DNA of 64,000 bases, from the NCBI GenBank assembly GCA_900074885.1, contig FJUW01000013.1:529486-593485 (forward strand), in the 5' to 3' direction. Positions 31,261 to 43,894 of the stretch are shown here, piece after piece; the stretch's first letter is position 1; each line of letters starts with the position of its first letter. This DNA comes from Rhynchosporium graminicola (lineage: Eukaryota > Ascomycota > Leotiomycetes > Helotiales > Ploettnerulaceae). The position numbers and the translations under genes are program-made. The notes below the pieces were generated by a model. The model was given only the letters and a program-made list of their open reading frames with translations, ran no database searches and had not been told where the DNA came from.

Positions 31261-32295
31261 CAGTAGACGGATCAGGCAGTGATAACAGCCAACTCCATTC
31301 TTGACAACGAACTACCTCACTCTTGATCCGCTACTTTATGATTCATCGGACTTTTCCAGATGCTCGTTTATTAGCCAAGATGTGCTGCAATTTTTTACCG
31401 AGGTAAGCTCAAATCATAACAGAGTAAGCGAACATAAGCAGGCTGATCTCGCCTTCGACAAATCTGCCTACCTCGAATTTGCATCGTGTACGGACTTTAC
31501 GCAAAGGAAAATGCCATCTGAAGAGCGTGGCTCGCTATAGGAAAGGAGATCTTCTGCTTGTAACATGTAAAACCTGGAAGTTGTTTACTTTCGCCTCGGC
31601 AAGGAGTTCATTCTAGTATCAATTGCTGGAGCGATAATCGACCGTATAGGTATCTCAGATGTTCAACTAGTTCACCCGTACTTACAGATCTAAGCCATAC
31701 TAAAGTGGGCGTCTAGCTCCGATGGACCTCAATTTACTGATAGATTTAGCGGCAATCGAGAAGGCCGAAAGTCAGACTTAAACCCGGTTATTCCCAGCCG
31801 CAGTAGGTGTTTCATCCAAACATCACATCCATGACCAGCAAGTGCTTTATTACCGCTAATTCTCCTAGTTCCCGCCCTTGACTATTTGGAGGTTGTCAGA
31901 GCAAAAGTCAAAAATAAAACCCGAGTATTCCCATGCGAGCTAGCACTGCAATGCAAGTCATGCATTGTTACGTTATGCTGAAGGTTTGCTGGTAGTTGCG
32001 GAATATGAATGGACGATCCGGGATTAGATTTCAATGATAGACATCTCATCTGGTCGGGAATAAGATGTGGATGGCATTTTAAAGTTTACTGACATGTGTG
32101 ATGGAGATGATACACCGCTTCGGAGACTAGCCAAACACGGCGGTCTTAAGTGAATCGAGGACAACCTTTAAAGCAGGTTGGAGACCATTCTGACAAAGTC
32201 AATGACAAAGTCATAAAACGAGTTGGTACATACTTTTAGTACGTTCCTACATTGTTCACCATATTGGGAATATTGAAAAAGAGAAGAAGCCAAAA
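31261..32295. other. Intergenic between divergent genes, no gene seen
   Basis: About 1 kb holding the promoters of two divergent genes. An 80-codon plus-strand frame at 31301-31540 has no supporting likeness. Confidence 0.55.
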
Positions 32296-33929
32296 ATGGT
32301 AAGTCCAGAAGTCATTCGCCGCGTCCCTGACGCTTCTGATCGATATTACGACTAGATACTGACCATATTCCAGCCTGAGCAAAACATAAATATTGGCCTC
32401 TGCGGAGCTGGGATCGGTGGTCTAGCAGCAGCCATCGCGTTACGTCGAGCAGGAGCCCGAGTAACAATCCTCGAAGCTGCCACTGAACTCGGCGAAATCG
32501 GTGCTGGTATTCAGGTAGGAAACCAAAGTTTGGCGAAGCCATACTAGAAATGGCTGACTGGAAGTTATTTCTCAGATGACGCCAAATGTGTCTCGACTCC
32601 TCATTAAATGGGGCGTAGCAGACATTATCGGCTCGAATCTGGTGGAGTTCAAAGAGCTGAATATGAGGCGAAAGGATGGTACTAAAGTTGGATATACACG
32701 TATGATGCCTAACATGCGTCGAGATCTGGGATATCCGTAAGTTTGTCCCCCCACGTACAATACTATGATTCTATTTCCCAGCATATGGTTACATCTTTCC
32801 GAACAAGGTGGACAAATGATGACACAAATGTAGATGGTGGGTCGTTCATCGTGCCCATCTCCACGCCGGCCTTGTCAAAGTAGCACAAGACCACGGCGCT
32901 GAGATACTCATCAACTCCCGCGTCACCAAGATCGACTATACCAGCAGCTCAGACGTGACAGTGACCACCGAGGCGGGAAAAAGTCACACATTTGACCTTC
33001 TCATAGGTTCAGACGGCATCAACTCCGTAGTCCGGAAAACGTTGTTTCCCTCTGTAAAACCGAAACCACCAACCACCAACTGCGCGTACCGAGCGATCAT
33101 CCCCTACTCCCGGATCCAGAAAGATCCCATCGCACGAGAACTCATTGAAAAACCAACCATGGAGGTATGGATGGCTGAGAACTCGTACATAATCACGTAT
33201 CCGATTTGCGGAGGAGAGGATTTGAACCTCGTACTCTCGCATCATGTGGATCGTTTGGTAGACAAAGTTGAAGAGGTTGACATACGAGAGCTGAGGCAAC
33301 AGTATGAGGACTATGACCCGAGGATTAAAAGAGTGGTGGATATGATTCCCGAGGCATCAAGATGGCCACTTTTGGTGACTGGACCTTTGGAAAGTTGGAG
33401 TTCGCCAGAAAAGAACGTGGTTCTGATGGGAGATGCAGCGCATTCTATGGTGAATCACATGGCGCAGGGTGCTGCGACTAGCATGGAAGATGGTGCGTTC
33501 CTAGGACGGTGTATCGCTCAAGTCGTTCAGGGGAGGATGAACATACAGCAAGCGATTCGGGTATATGAGAAAGCCAGGATGCCAAAGGCTTATCTCAAGC
33601 AGCAGGTCTCCTTTCTCAATGGCGCTATCTGGCAGTTGCCAGATGGACCTGCGCAACAAGCTAGGGACGAGGCTATGAGTCTAGAGGTAGATGAAAAGCC
33701 ATTTCTTAGAAGCCCGAATTTATATGGCAATCCAGCAACGTTTATGAGTGTTTACGGCTATGATGTTGAGAAGCATGCGGACTCAGAACTGCATCTGTTT
33801 ATGAATGGCAAGGATATGATGGATGACAACAAAAAGATGATAACGAAGAGCGTGGCGGATGAATGTTTGAATTGGTTCTTACCTGAATATTACGAAGGCA
33901 ACCAAATCAGGATCGAGGCAAAGCTCTGA
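32296..33929 (+). CDS. FAD-dependent monooxygenase (salicylate hydroxylase-like)
   Basis: Group A flavoprotein monooxygenase that would hydroxylate an aromatic substrate with NAD(P)H and O2; substrate unknown. Four exons (32296-32298, 32374-32514, 32576-32736, 32834-33929) give 466 residues. The first exon is only the ATG codon, directly followed by a consensus GTAAGT. The Rossmann motif CGAGIGGLAAAIALRRAG (residues about 10-27) and VTILE follow immediately, so nothing is missing. Further motifs: the DG motif DLLIGSDGINSVVRKTL, the FAD-ribityl motif VVLMGDAAHSMVNHMAQGAA, and SMEDG. It has no signal peptide. It is convergent with the sphingomyelinase gene, 73 bp between stops. Confidence 0.9.
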
Positions 33930-34002
33930 GGCTCACGAGAGCTTGGGTGCTTGGTTTGGAGCTTTATGTCCTACAAACGAGAAATTCCATGTCAAATAAC
34001 AA

Positions 34003-36123
34003 TCAAAAGTTCTTCCCCGTGTATGGACTTTGGACCGATGCAAATCCCTGAGGACAAGCTCTTCCTAAAGCAGAACTCCCAGATCTCATATAGCAAACCT
34101 TCGCGCTAGCACAAGCATCGCTAGTGCAATTTGGCGACCTGATACTCGACTTCCCTTGGTAAGTATTGAATTTTTCGACCAGACTACGATTTGATTCCAT
34201 GGCGACTGTGAGGCCATGCCAGAACGTTGCGTTTAATGGTGCGGACTTGGACCATCCTACTGCGCCCGCGTACGCTTCACGAGTAGAATACTCGAACTTG
34301 TACGTCGGTCCTGTGGAGTCGAGTGCTGAATATGAACTGACATCCGAGTAGAAGGTGTACGCATCATAGATATCGAAAGATGCAGTGTCGACTTCGTACA
34401 TCCTATATCCAGAGTTCACGTTGGTGAGAGGTGTGACCGAGGGCCCAATCCAGCCAGTAGTCAGAGCATTTGCCGCATCTCGAACCGTACCATTATTGGC
34501 GTAGTAGATGATAGCTTGATCCTCATGAGTATGACCCCAGAAGATGTTAGCGACAACGTGCGGAGAGTATCTATCAATAATCTGGTAGAAGAGGTTTGTT
34601 GGGTTTGGGAGAGGGTTGCTTCCATCCCAGCCACTCAAGACATGACCAATAATCCACACCCTTTCCCCTGCATCCTCAGCCGCCTGGAGTTCCTTGATCA
34701 TGAAACTGAAAGTTCCAGAAACATCTGGATCAGTAGTGTTGATAAAATTAAGGAAGTTGGTTCGATACCAAAAGTCAGTGTTGAACGTTATGACACGAAG
34801 ACCAAAGTGATTCTTGACCGAATATGCAGCATAATGAATTGCAGCTTGCTCGGCCGTCTTCTCGTCAATCCATCCGTTGTGCTTCCATAAAGCCGAGACA
34901 TGGTTATAGTTCCATGAAAATTGCTTGCCTAATGGACCTGGAAGACTATGAGGTCCTTCGACATTTTCTGGGTTCGAATCATGATTGCCGAGAACTGCGA
35001 ACACAGGCCCTTTGATGTAAGATTTGAACATGTCATAGATACTGGTTTCGGTGTACTCTACATATTCCCGAGAAAGCTGGTTCTGAGTGTCATGAGAAAC
35101 GAGATCACCGGTGTACAGAGTCCACGCTGGGCTAGCGTATTTGGTTCCTGTGCCTGTCATAGAAGCAATAGATTGCAATGCTGCCAGTCCAAGGTAGTAA
35201 GGTGTATCACACCTACAACGGTCAGGTTTAGTTCAAAAGATAGATCGTGAAGCCTACTTGTAAGCACCATAGAGAGGAGCCGGAAAGACCGCCTGTGATG
35301 TTGGAGCCGTTGAATACCTACAGCACAGCCCAGATGAACAATTGGCTTCGGAAGCGACTTGATAACGAGGATCGAGATGGAAATCAGACAAGTGAAGAAC
35401 ATTGACTCGTTTCCCACTTGCTTTCGGGGCTGTCGCATTTGCTGGTTTTGATTTGGGAAACAGGTTCGTCGTGTTTAGCGGGCTGGTCATAGGAGTCGGA
35501 CAAAAGTTAGAGCTGAGGGAATTGCAGATATATCGACCATCGAGTCCAGTCACGTCGGCTAAAGCAAGGACTTGTGTCCATATCGCACCGAACGCACCTG
35601 GAGCATAGGTGTTCTTGCAAGTCAAATTCGACTGAAACTGGGTAGCCTGGCACAGCGAGATCATCGCATCAGGTACAAGGGTTGGAGCAGACTGGGCCAG
35701 AAATTTCCCCACGCTGAGAGCAGCAATGCATTTGGAGCAGTTTCCGGAAAGACCTCCATCGTCGTAAATAATGCTCTTGATGTCGGCCAGAGCAAGACCC
35801 ACGAGAGCTTCGGCAGTTGCATTTGTGATGTCTGCAATACCAGGAGGATAGAAGACAGGGTCATTGTTAACTGTCTGCACGGTACTTGGGTCCGTGAGGT
35901 TCAAAGGGAAGGTGATGTTCAGGACTGGATCATATATAGCAGGTTGTGGCTCAACATTGGGTGTTGGCTGGACATAGTAGCTGGAGAAAACCGATGTAGG
36001 AAAGGCTGTCGGGACCACATAAGATGCAGCACCTGGGAACTCCTTGTCAATTGAAACCGACACTTCCGAGAAGAATACCACAGAAGTGATAAGCGGCAAG
36101 AATATATGTCTCATGACAGCCAT
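34003..36123 (-). CDS. Secreted acid sphingomyelinase-like phosphodiesterase
   Basis: Predicted secreted metallophosphoesterase that cleaves sphingomyelin-type phosphodiesters. Two exons (35258-36123, 34003-35212) with a 45 bp intron; 691 residues. There is an N-terminal signal peptide (residues 1-24, LPLITSVVFFSEVSVS). A saposin-B-like segment with paired cysteines lies around 130-180 (CSKCIAALSVGKFL, SLCQATQFQSNLTC). The calcineurin-like metal ligands are in order: DFHLDPRY, YTGDLVSHD, VLGNHDSNP, IIGHVLSGWD and WGHTHEDQ. Several N-x-S/T sites fit a glycosylated secretory protein. Whether it acts on host or own lipids is not shown by sequence. Confidence 0.92.
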
Positions 36124-37253
36124 TTTCCGATGGAGTGCAAATAGGCGCTGAACGAACTAGCTATTCAATTACTCATCGTGTATCATCAGATTGAGGGCAA
36201 TATAGTAAAAGGACAAATACCTGGGTTAACAATGTTCAATATGTATTAGAATAGCAGGTGATCGAACCTCATGGATAGCTTGCCCAAGAAATTGACTCAG
36301 CAATTCAGTCTGTCGTAGTAATCCAAACGTCGCCGACCGCCGAGGAAGGAGCCTTCCTTAAGGGCTCTAAACCCCTCATTTTTCACCGGTTAGGTGGAAT
36401 AGCAATGAAAACGATGGTGCTAGTTGCAGTGTCCGCAGTTACTAGTTTTTTGATGGTCGCCAGGCATAATGCTATCACGGGTATGATTTCGATGATATGA
36501 TTGGTGTGTGTTCAGATGCAGAGGGTGTACGCTTCCGAAAAATGACGCCTGTAGATTCTGAGGATGAGATTTCTTCGCGGTCAGCATTTTGGAGGAGAAA
36601 TTTGAGTTGCTATCATCTTCGAATTCAAAGATGGGTTTTTGTGAAAGTCAACCAGCGGACATTGCAGGCTGAAGCATGGCAAGCCGTAGATAACTGGGCA
36701 TTGCTCGGCGCCTACTTCTTGGCGATGGCCACCATAAGAAGCCAGGCAAGATTGTCTGCTCATCCTTCATATTGTCATCCAAGCAAAAGCATCAAATATT
36801 CACATGACTCTCATATGTCTAGACAGTTTTCTTGATACTTTCTTGATTTCAAACATTATATATTAGGATTGAGCAATCTCTCCGCCAGAGAAATACCTGA
36901 CTGATTTTGACAAGCGAGAACACTGGAACTCGAGGTAAATAATACCCTATTTCTCGACATAACGCGGTTCAAAAGGCATTAAACAATGTAAACTTATCGA
37001 AAAATAGCTTAAGGTTTTCTTCTCTTCTGGAATGAGTCGGTTGCTGAAAGCAAAGAAACCAATATATTTAGTATGTTTCTGCAGTTCGTCAATTCCGGCT
37101 ACCTTTTTTCTCCGGTGAAGAGACCACCAAGACAGTACTTAGTAACAATTCATCAGAACAGCGGCTTAAAGTAATATTACCGCGCACGGTCTGTACTATC
37201 TGTAGGCGTTGTACCATTATATACTATCAGCCTTTCTAAACTTTCAGTCCAGC
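36124..37253. other. Intergenic, no gene seen
   Basis: About 1.1 kb upstream of the sphingomyelinase gene with only short frames and no recognisable product. Confidence 0.55.
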
Positions 37254-37730
37254 ATGACAACTCTGCTTTTTACAACCTCCCTCCGAAAAGGGGGTACCCA
37301 AAACACTCGCAAGACGAAGGCAAATGTTGTTATAAAAAATGACTGGCTCAGTGCCGGGGCTGGTATTACAGCCGTCACTCAGCTCACATACACTCTCGAC
37401 GCTGAGTTGAAGAACTACTATGAAGGAGTGCGAAATGCTCGAGAGGAAATTCAGAGGCTACACAAGATGATACAGAGCCTGGAAACAGTCCTCAGACTTC
37501 CTCAAAAGCTTCTCGTCTTTCCTAGCCGGTAAACGTTGCTGCGTAAAGATCTATTGACTAATCAGGTAGACCTGATTAGTTTATACCAGGAAGAGCTTGA
37601 GATGATACTATCCGTTCTTAAGTGTTCGAACCCCCATGGAAAGATCCGTGAGACCTTACTGTAGCTGATATGGCCTATCAATCAAAGTCGAGAATATGGA
37701 ACGGTATACAGATTAGAGTCTTCTAAGCCG
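37254..37730 (+). pseudogene. Decayed N-terminal fragment of a fungal NLR/STAND-type protein
   Basis: From the ATG at 37254 the frame reads a short leader, then DWLSAGAGITAVTQLTYTL and NAREEIQRLHKMIQSLETVL. This is the amphipathic pattern found at the N-terminus of many fungal STAND (NLR-like) and ankyrin proteins. It stops at 37530. In a shifted frame from about 37550, DLISLYQEELEMILSVLKC and LIWPINQ resemble the continuation of the same domain (the usual K-WP motif), with a TAG at 37661-37663 between them. No NACHT or repeat domain follows. A frameshift plus a stop and the absence of downstream domains indicate a remnant. The family likeness is by pattern and is not certain. Confidence 0.45.
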
Positions 37731-38421
37731 CAGAGAGGCGAAGACGACGATGTATTGACCTTAACTGGAAATGGTACCACTTCGCTGGGCCAAAAGATTT
37801 TGCCCGGATGAACTCGACACACAGTGGTGCCGGCCGAATCGAAATTATGAGAATGTTTGGAGACTTTAAGCATCGTCATCTTGCGAGCGGAGTGCACGCT
37901 TTCTCTCTTCCGTCGCGGAATATGGATATGCTCCTATTCATTGCCAGTAGAAATGAAGTGTGAAAATAAACCCTTATAGTTCAGTACAAGTAGATTGTGC
38001 AAACTGGCTTTATTACTACTCCAGCTTGCTTGGCAACCTACTCTCTCCTCTTTTTCATTTTACCCGTAACTTCCCATATATCTTCCACTGGTGCGAGTAT
38101 TGGGCAGAAGACTCGTGATCCTGCATATCGCTGTTTTTAGTCGACATGCGCCTCATTTTATGTCGTGCCACCACACCTGTTGACGCCATTTGTGCTGAAA
38201 ATGCAGGCCACGGGACTGCTTATCTTTGCAGGCAGACTCGAGCCTTACTTATAGTATGAAAGATGCCCGATAAAAATCTGCCAGAGCCAGGCTGTATATA
38301 GCATTTCTCAAGTCCTGCTCAGCAGAGATCTGGAGTTACAACTTCCGACCTGTCGAGGCTCTTTGGAACTTTTGATAATTTTTCAAGAAGTGCGTGTATC
38401 TCACAGCCTTAATATTTCGAC

Positions 38422-40545
38422 ATGGCAGTCGCCCTCACAGTAGGCACCGCCCAGCTCCTCCAACTGGGCGTCTCACTCTCCGATGTAGCGCTCGTTCTCA
38501 GCCAAGGAAGAAAGATAGGAAACTGGCTCCGGACTACCACCAACGATGAAGAACTTCTCTCCTCTATCGGCGAGAAGCAAGAAGCGATTCTCAAACGACG
38601 CGATCTCGTAGACGTTACCTACATGGAGAGAAAGTGGAACCAGATAGCCTTTGTATACTAAGGCCACCATCATAACAGCTCTTCACAGATCCAAAACAAA
38701 AGCGCGGTCGGTGCTGGTTTGAGTGCTTTTTCATGGCTTATGGTTGTGGTTGTCGCTGCATTGGATTTGTGTCTTCCTAGTACGGGAATTAAATCACTGA
38801 TCAGGAAGGTGTTCAAGCGAGTTTTGAATGGAGATGATGAACAGGAGGATTCTTTGAGGGTTTTGCTGATCACGAACATTGAATCTTGGAGAGAAACTGG
38901 GTGTGTGCGGAATATAAGTGGTGTTGTGGCCCACGCAGTGAGGGATTGTCGACTAAAGCACATCGAGGGATACGCTATCTCGCAACTGAACCCGGCCGAG
39001 ATCCAGGAAATGGAAGAATTTTTGGTATGGCTACTGAAAGGCGACTCATATGATTTCCAGGCAGTGTCGGTTATCGTTTTTGCCGTCGCTGTAGGCATTG
39101 GAAAAGCTAAGGTCAAGATCAGAACCGAGGGCAGTCGTATGTACGAAACCGAACCTGTGGTCCAGTACATCGAATCTGGTCGCTTGAACATAGCTATTCA
39201 TTCTGTCTCTGGATCACACGGCATTGGAAGTGCAGCTCAGCAGATATCCTACCCGCGGGGTAGCCCACATGAGATGATTGAGTCCATACGAACGAGTCGT
39301 ACAACTCACAATAGAATGAGCCATTTGTGGGATCTTGGCTCCAAGGCTGCATCAAAGATATATCTCGTTGCCGAAGCTGAATTCCCATACACCCAGGACT
39401 CGGAGATATATTACGTATCAGAGAACCGTGACGAAAGCCGGAAGCGTTTTGGGACCGAAGTGTTGATGCTTGCTGGACGCTCGTTTCCCGAACAATCTGA
39501 AAGTGTTCTCTTGGCAATCGAGGTGCTTGCCGAAGGCGTCGAAGGAGAAAAGCTCACCTGGCTGCATCAAAGGACGGAACTCGACTTTTTGAAAAGAGCC
39601 AAAGTCTCTATAGACGACCATACAGAGGAAAACGTGGCATTGTGGCTTCAGTACCAAGCTCTTGTCTTTGGCTTCTATTATGAACTGCTGAGCCAATTAA
39701 TCTCGTTCGACCTCGTACAAGAGCAGGCGTACTTCAAAGGGTTGTGGGGGCACGGAAGCACCACATTCTTAGCCATGTGTGTTGAATTCGGAGATATCAT
39801 GCGTAGACAGAGAAAGATCAGTCGAAGTCATGTTCTTTACATGCTATCAACCATGTACGCCGGACGTCAAAAGTCGTTCGCCGCATTGTCCACTGGCAAA
39901 GGACTGCTAGGAATTATTGGGCCCATCTCAATCCTTGCAAAGCCGCTGTTGCGCACTACAGACATTCCAAATGAGATTGCGAGCTTCATGCTAGTTGATC
40001 TCCCCATCTTGGATCTTGCCCCTGATGTTGACGGCGAGCTGTTTGCTTCTGCTGGTGGAGGGGTCGAGTTCGATGTCAAACCAAGCAGTCAGGACTGCCT
40101 GAAGTCGCATGGGCAATTTCAAAAATGGAGCATCCATGCGAAAATGGGTGTGCTGTTCGGAGATGGAATGCCTGGTGTTGTCATGGCCGCCCGTTGTGGA
40201 GGCAGGCTGGTTGGTTGGTTCAACCCGATAGCCGCTGATGTCGCGTTCCTTAGCACTGCGTATGTAAAGAAACGTCACGAAGAGGAAACTGATTACACAG
40301 ATACCTTTACTTTCGAAGGATTTGAGGTTGATGACCATGATTGGCAAGACGGTCATTTGCCGAGGTGGACTGGTGACAAGGGAACACGGGTCGGCATTGT
40401 TCACTCAACAGGTTGCCCAGCGCTGAGATATGCTGCTGCTGGCATGTATGTGGAAGTTGGAGATGAAATTGCGATAGCGACGGATGATCTTGAGACTGCT
40501 CATGGAAGAGTCGATGGACAAGATGGTGGAATGATTATTGGATAA
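38422..40545 (+). CDS. Uncharacterised fungal protein, 695 residues
   Basis: I do not recognise a domain. Two exons (38422-38652 and 38689-40545) are joined by a 36 bp intron with GTATAC donor and TTCACAG acceptor, which carries an in-frame TAA. Because the intron length is a multiple of three, the alternative is a stop codon in a continuous frame; the good splice ends favour an intron. The N-terminus is helical (VALTVGTAQLLQLGVSLSD), with hydrophobic stretches MVVVVAALDLCL and VSVIVFAVAVGIG, and a later segment TGKGLLGIIGPISILAKPLL. The C-terminal half includes Gly-rich turns (FASAGGGVEFDV, MAARCGGRLVGW). The N-terminal pattern is common in fungal proteins of incompatibility or membrane function, but no assignment is made. 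Confidence 0.75.
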
Positions 40546-42766
40546 ACCACTGCCTAGGAAGTACTGCGTGTTCAAATTGGATTGGGACAGACACACTCAT
40601 GCTGTGTAAGAGCTCTAGCTTTATGTGAAGTTGTCTCATTAGTCTCTGGACAAGTGAAGGAAGGATGTGTAACGTGTTAATATAAGAACATGGAAAAAGT
40701 GAAGGATGTGAAGCTCGGATTTCGTTCGGCTATACCGCGGCCCCAAAGCGGGCTTGCCTTAGTAGAGGGTACGTTAAGGAGTATGTCCAGTCGAAGCATC
40801 TCTTATATTTCAGTAAGATATGGCAACGCGGTGGATGCGTTATAAGGCGCTGGCTGGTGCTGGTGCTGGTCTGAAGTCAGTCGACTTCAGAACAGACCGC
40901 AGAATGTGAACACTCCCAGCAGCGTGGTCGCTAGAAATACCCATGAAGCTGATCCACCAATCCGCCAAGTTTCCATAGGTAAGCGAGCTATCAATTGACC
41001 TTCATCCTTGTATGCGCCCGAGTATTGCCCTTCAGGGCCCTCGCATCGCAGGAGGCGCTCTCTTTTTTACTGTCGCCAGAGCTTTAGTTAATAGGGTCCA
41101 ATTATTCCGGATGAGCATCTCATTCTCAGCTATGAAAGAAGGTTTTCAACAACTAAATTAGAGAACCAATGCCATTTTATTACCTTTTCAAGTTACAACA
41201 TGAAAACGGGTTCTATAAGGGCATTTTGCCACATTCGCTTAGACATCTGTTTACATCATGCAAAACGTTGGCAAGGGGACGGCAATTTCCTCCAAGATTA
41301 CAGCTGTTCGAGACCAATCCTTCGAGGCGAGCCTCGTTTTTTTGTTGGAGCTGAGGTTTTTGAAACGTGTTCGAGTGCTATGACAATCTTTCCTCTGAAT
41401 CTGATACACTCCATTTACAAGCATCACTTTTCGCTCAAACTGAACTTCCTCAACTTCATTTGAAAGTATTGCATTCATGATAGAGTAGAAAGTTCGGCAA
41501 TGAGTAGTGAACTTAGAGAAGTATCTGGAGACTGAAATACTTCCATGATTTTGCTTGAAGCAGGGAAGTGGCAAGGTTGCGAAGTAACTCCAGGTGGAGG
41601 TCATTATTTCATGCGAAGTAAACTTTACAATCTACAACGTGAAAGAGACATGGATGAGGTGATGGGGTTCCAACATCACGGGTATTCTTGGAGGCCAGGT
41701 GACAGGTCAGATTCAATACATCCCTCGCTTCATCCTCATGAAGAGGACATTGTCAACATTTGAGTAAAGTTTGGACCTAGCTGTAGCCCAATTTGTAACT
41801 TGCTTCGATGCGAGACACGTCAATATACCACCTAGTTGGGAGGTCTTAAGACGGTACGAATAGCTGGGACAGTCCTTGGTCCACTGGTACGCCATATGAT
41901 TGCAAGTGACCTGAAGCATGCTCTCCTATGCTCCACGCTGTCTGAGCTCATCGCGACATGCAACCCGCGAAATCCCCTCTCTCAGCTCATGACTTTGTTC
42001 AATCCTGCGTCAGAGTTGTTTCTTCTTCTTCTTCTTCTTCTTCTTCTTCTTCTTCTTCTTTCTAGTACAGTGTTGTCAACGAGTGATTCGCCCACCACCT
42101 GGGCCATCTAGGTACGCGAGGTAGAAACGCACCCAGTTTAAACGTAGCGTATCACTCGGCAACTTCGCTAATAATCTTATCCCAGTAATGGTCTGAGATT
42201 TGTTGAAACTAAAGTCCAGTCTCTGCATGATATAGGAATTCATTACTGTAGTGCTGGAATGTGTCAGCTAGTCTCGATCAGACCGAATACTCAAAATGGA
42301 AAAGGCCAAAGATAACTCAGTCTGATTGAAACAACATTTTAAACCCCTCTGATCTAGAAAGTAGGAAGTTTACAGCAACTGCTAGCTGAGAAACTTCAAT
42401 TAATGGAAGTTACAACTCATACCACCACATCTCCAGGATGTTACCAAAAGTTTTCAACACTTTGCATCATCTCACAAATACGACTCAGAAATTCCCACTT
42501 TGATCATCCTACAGAAACTACTTTGGGCTTATTGTCAGTGCAGTAAGTCTCTGCTCGAAAAAGTTGGCGAAATATCAACGATATAGACTACTGTCCCCGG
42601 GAACTTATCTTAAAGCTTGGAATTCTCAATCGGTAGAAAAAGAGCTTCCGCAGGTATTTTGGAAGTAAGCAAAGCATTACACTACAGCGAGGTCCTGACG
42701 ACACTTTGTAATGTCACTAGCCAGGGAAATATCTACCAGTCGATTTATAAATCATATGGCCAGTGA
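40546..42766. other. Intergenic with hairpin and microsatellite, no gene seen
   Basis: About 2.2 kb with short unsupported frames. At 40873-40892 CTGAAGTC and GACTTCAG form an 8 bp perfect hairpin with a 4-base loop. A TTC microsatellite lies further on. Confidence 0.5.
42019..42063 (+). repeat. Trinucleotide microsatellite (TTC)n
   Basis: About fifteen uninterrupted copies of TTC are directly visible. Confidence 0.97.
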
Positions 42767-43202
42767 TTATGTGACATCAAAATCAACAACGAAGGTCTCT
42801 AAGTCAAAAGAGTGATGATTCTCAGGATCTGCCTGGTCGTGACCTCGATTAAGCGAGATAAATTCAGATCGCGATCGTCTGGCTTCATCTACATTAACTA
42901 GTTGCTCGTGATATACTTCCTGATTTGGACGAACCACTTGATAATCTTGCAATTCATCTGAATATTAAGGACCGTACGTCGGCCACGGTATACTCATTAG
43001 TTACCTGCCTCTATATCAGGGGGAGGAGGGATGCGAACTGACTTGCCCAGTAAGTCGGCGAATCTGCCAAAACGCAACACTCAAGTAACCCACAAGTATG
43101 TCCCGTCTAGATCCAAGCCTTTTCCTTTGATCAAGACTGCCCAATCATCCCCCTGGCTTCTCTGTTTACCCTCGGTCTTGAGATATCCACTATCGTGTCC
43201 AC
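42767..43202 (-). pseudogene. 5'-truncated remnant of a spliced gene, unknown
   Basis: On the minus strand a coding-like stretch reads GHDSGYLKTEGKQRSQGDDW, then WAVLIKGKGLDLDGTYLW, meets a TGA at 43081-43083, and continues in the same frame with RFADLLGKSVRIPPPPDIEA. A 47 bp intron (GTAACT...ATTCAG, 42958-43004) joins in phase to DELQDYQVVRPNQEV and a 63-codon last exon ending at 42767. No coding sequence is seen further upstream. The in-frame stop and missing 5' part suggest a remnant; a very short intron hiding the stop is less likely. Product unknown. Confidence 0.45.
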
Positions 43203-43894
43203 TTTGATATCATGTCCGTTGATAGGCTTATACTAACGAAGATCAATATAGATCTCTAGCTTTTAATATTATGTCTATCTACCAAAACCGGCACAAGAAT
43301 ACTATCAGACTACAAGCTTCATTCGCAGTACATCTAATCCAGTGACACTAATTATTCTCATGTTGTAGGTATTTGTAATGGCTATCTATGCAGGGGACTT
43401 TATGTATCACAGATCATGTTGCTCATAATAATAAAGATGATAGACAGGTTCTTGATGCCTATCTATGGCTTGCTTGCTCAGGGGACAAGATTTGAACCCC
43501 CTTAGTATTATATGCAGTCTTTATGATGGACCAGGATTTATGTACAACTGACTAACTGTTACTTGCCGAGGAATATACTGACAGTCTGAGGTTGTGTAGA
43601 GAATGGTCGTGCAGGACATGATCAGAATTCACACGACCAGATTGGGGTAAAATTTGATTCTACCACTGTAGAACTTGGGGTTTGCACTCAAATGCGCTTT
43701 ATAGAATCTTCACACATTCAGACCGCTAGGAAAATAAAATCAACCATACTTCTTCTATGCACCAAAAAGAAAGAAAGCGCCAACAAATGCACTGTCCCGG
43801 AAGAGGATGCAGCTCCAAGTCCAACTCCCCAAGCGCCCTGTACCATGCCCCGATATCCAAACGCCGAATCCTTTTCCCTGCGCCCGTTCCAATA

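Noticed and set aside
32461..33929. Secondary-metabolite cluster around the monooxygenase, with the sphingomyelinase, GNAT and dioxygenase
   Set aside because: No polyketide synthase, NRPS, terpene cyclase, cytochrome P450 or cluster regulator is present, and the genes are interspersed with housekeeping genes.
38641..38700. In-frame TAA at 38659 as proof of a pseudogene
   Set aside because: It lies inside a 36 bp segment with GTATAC and TTCACAG ends, so an intron is the simpler reading.
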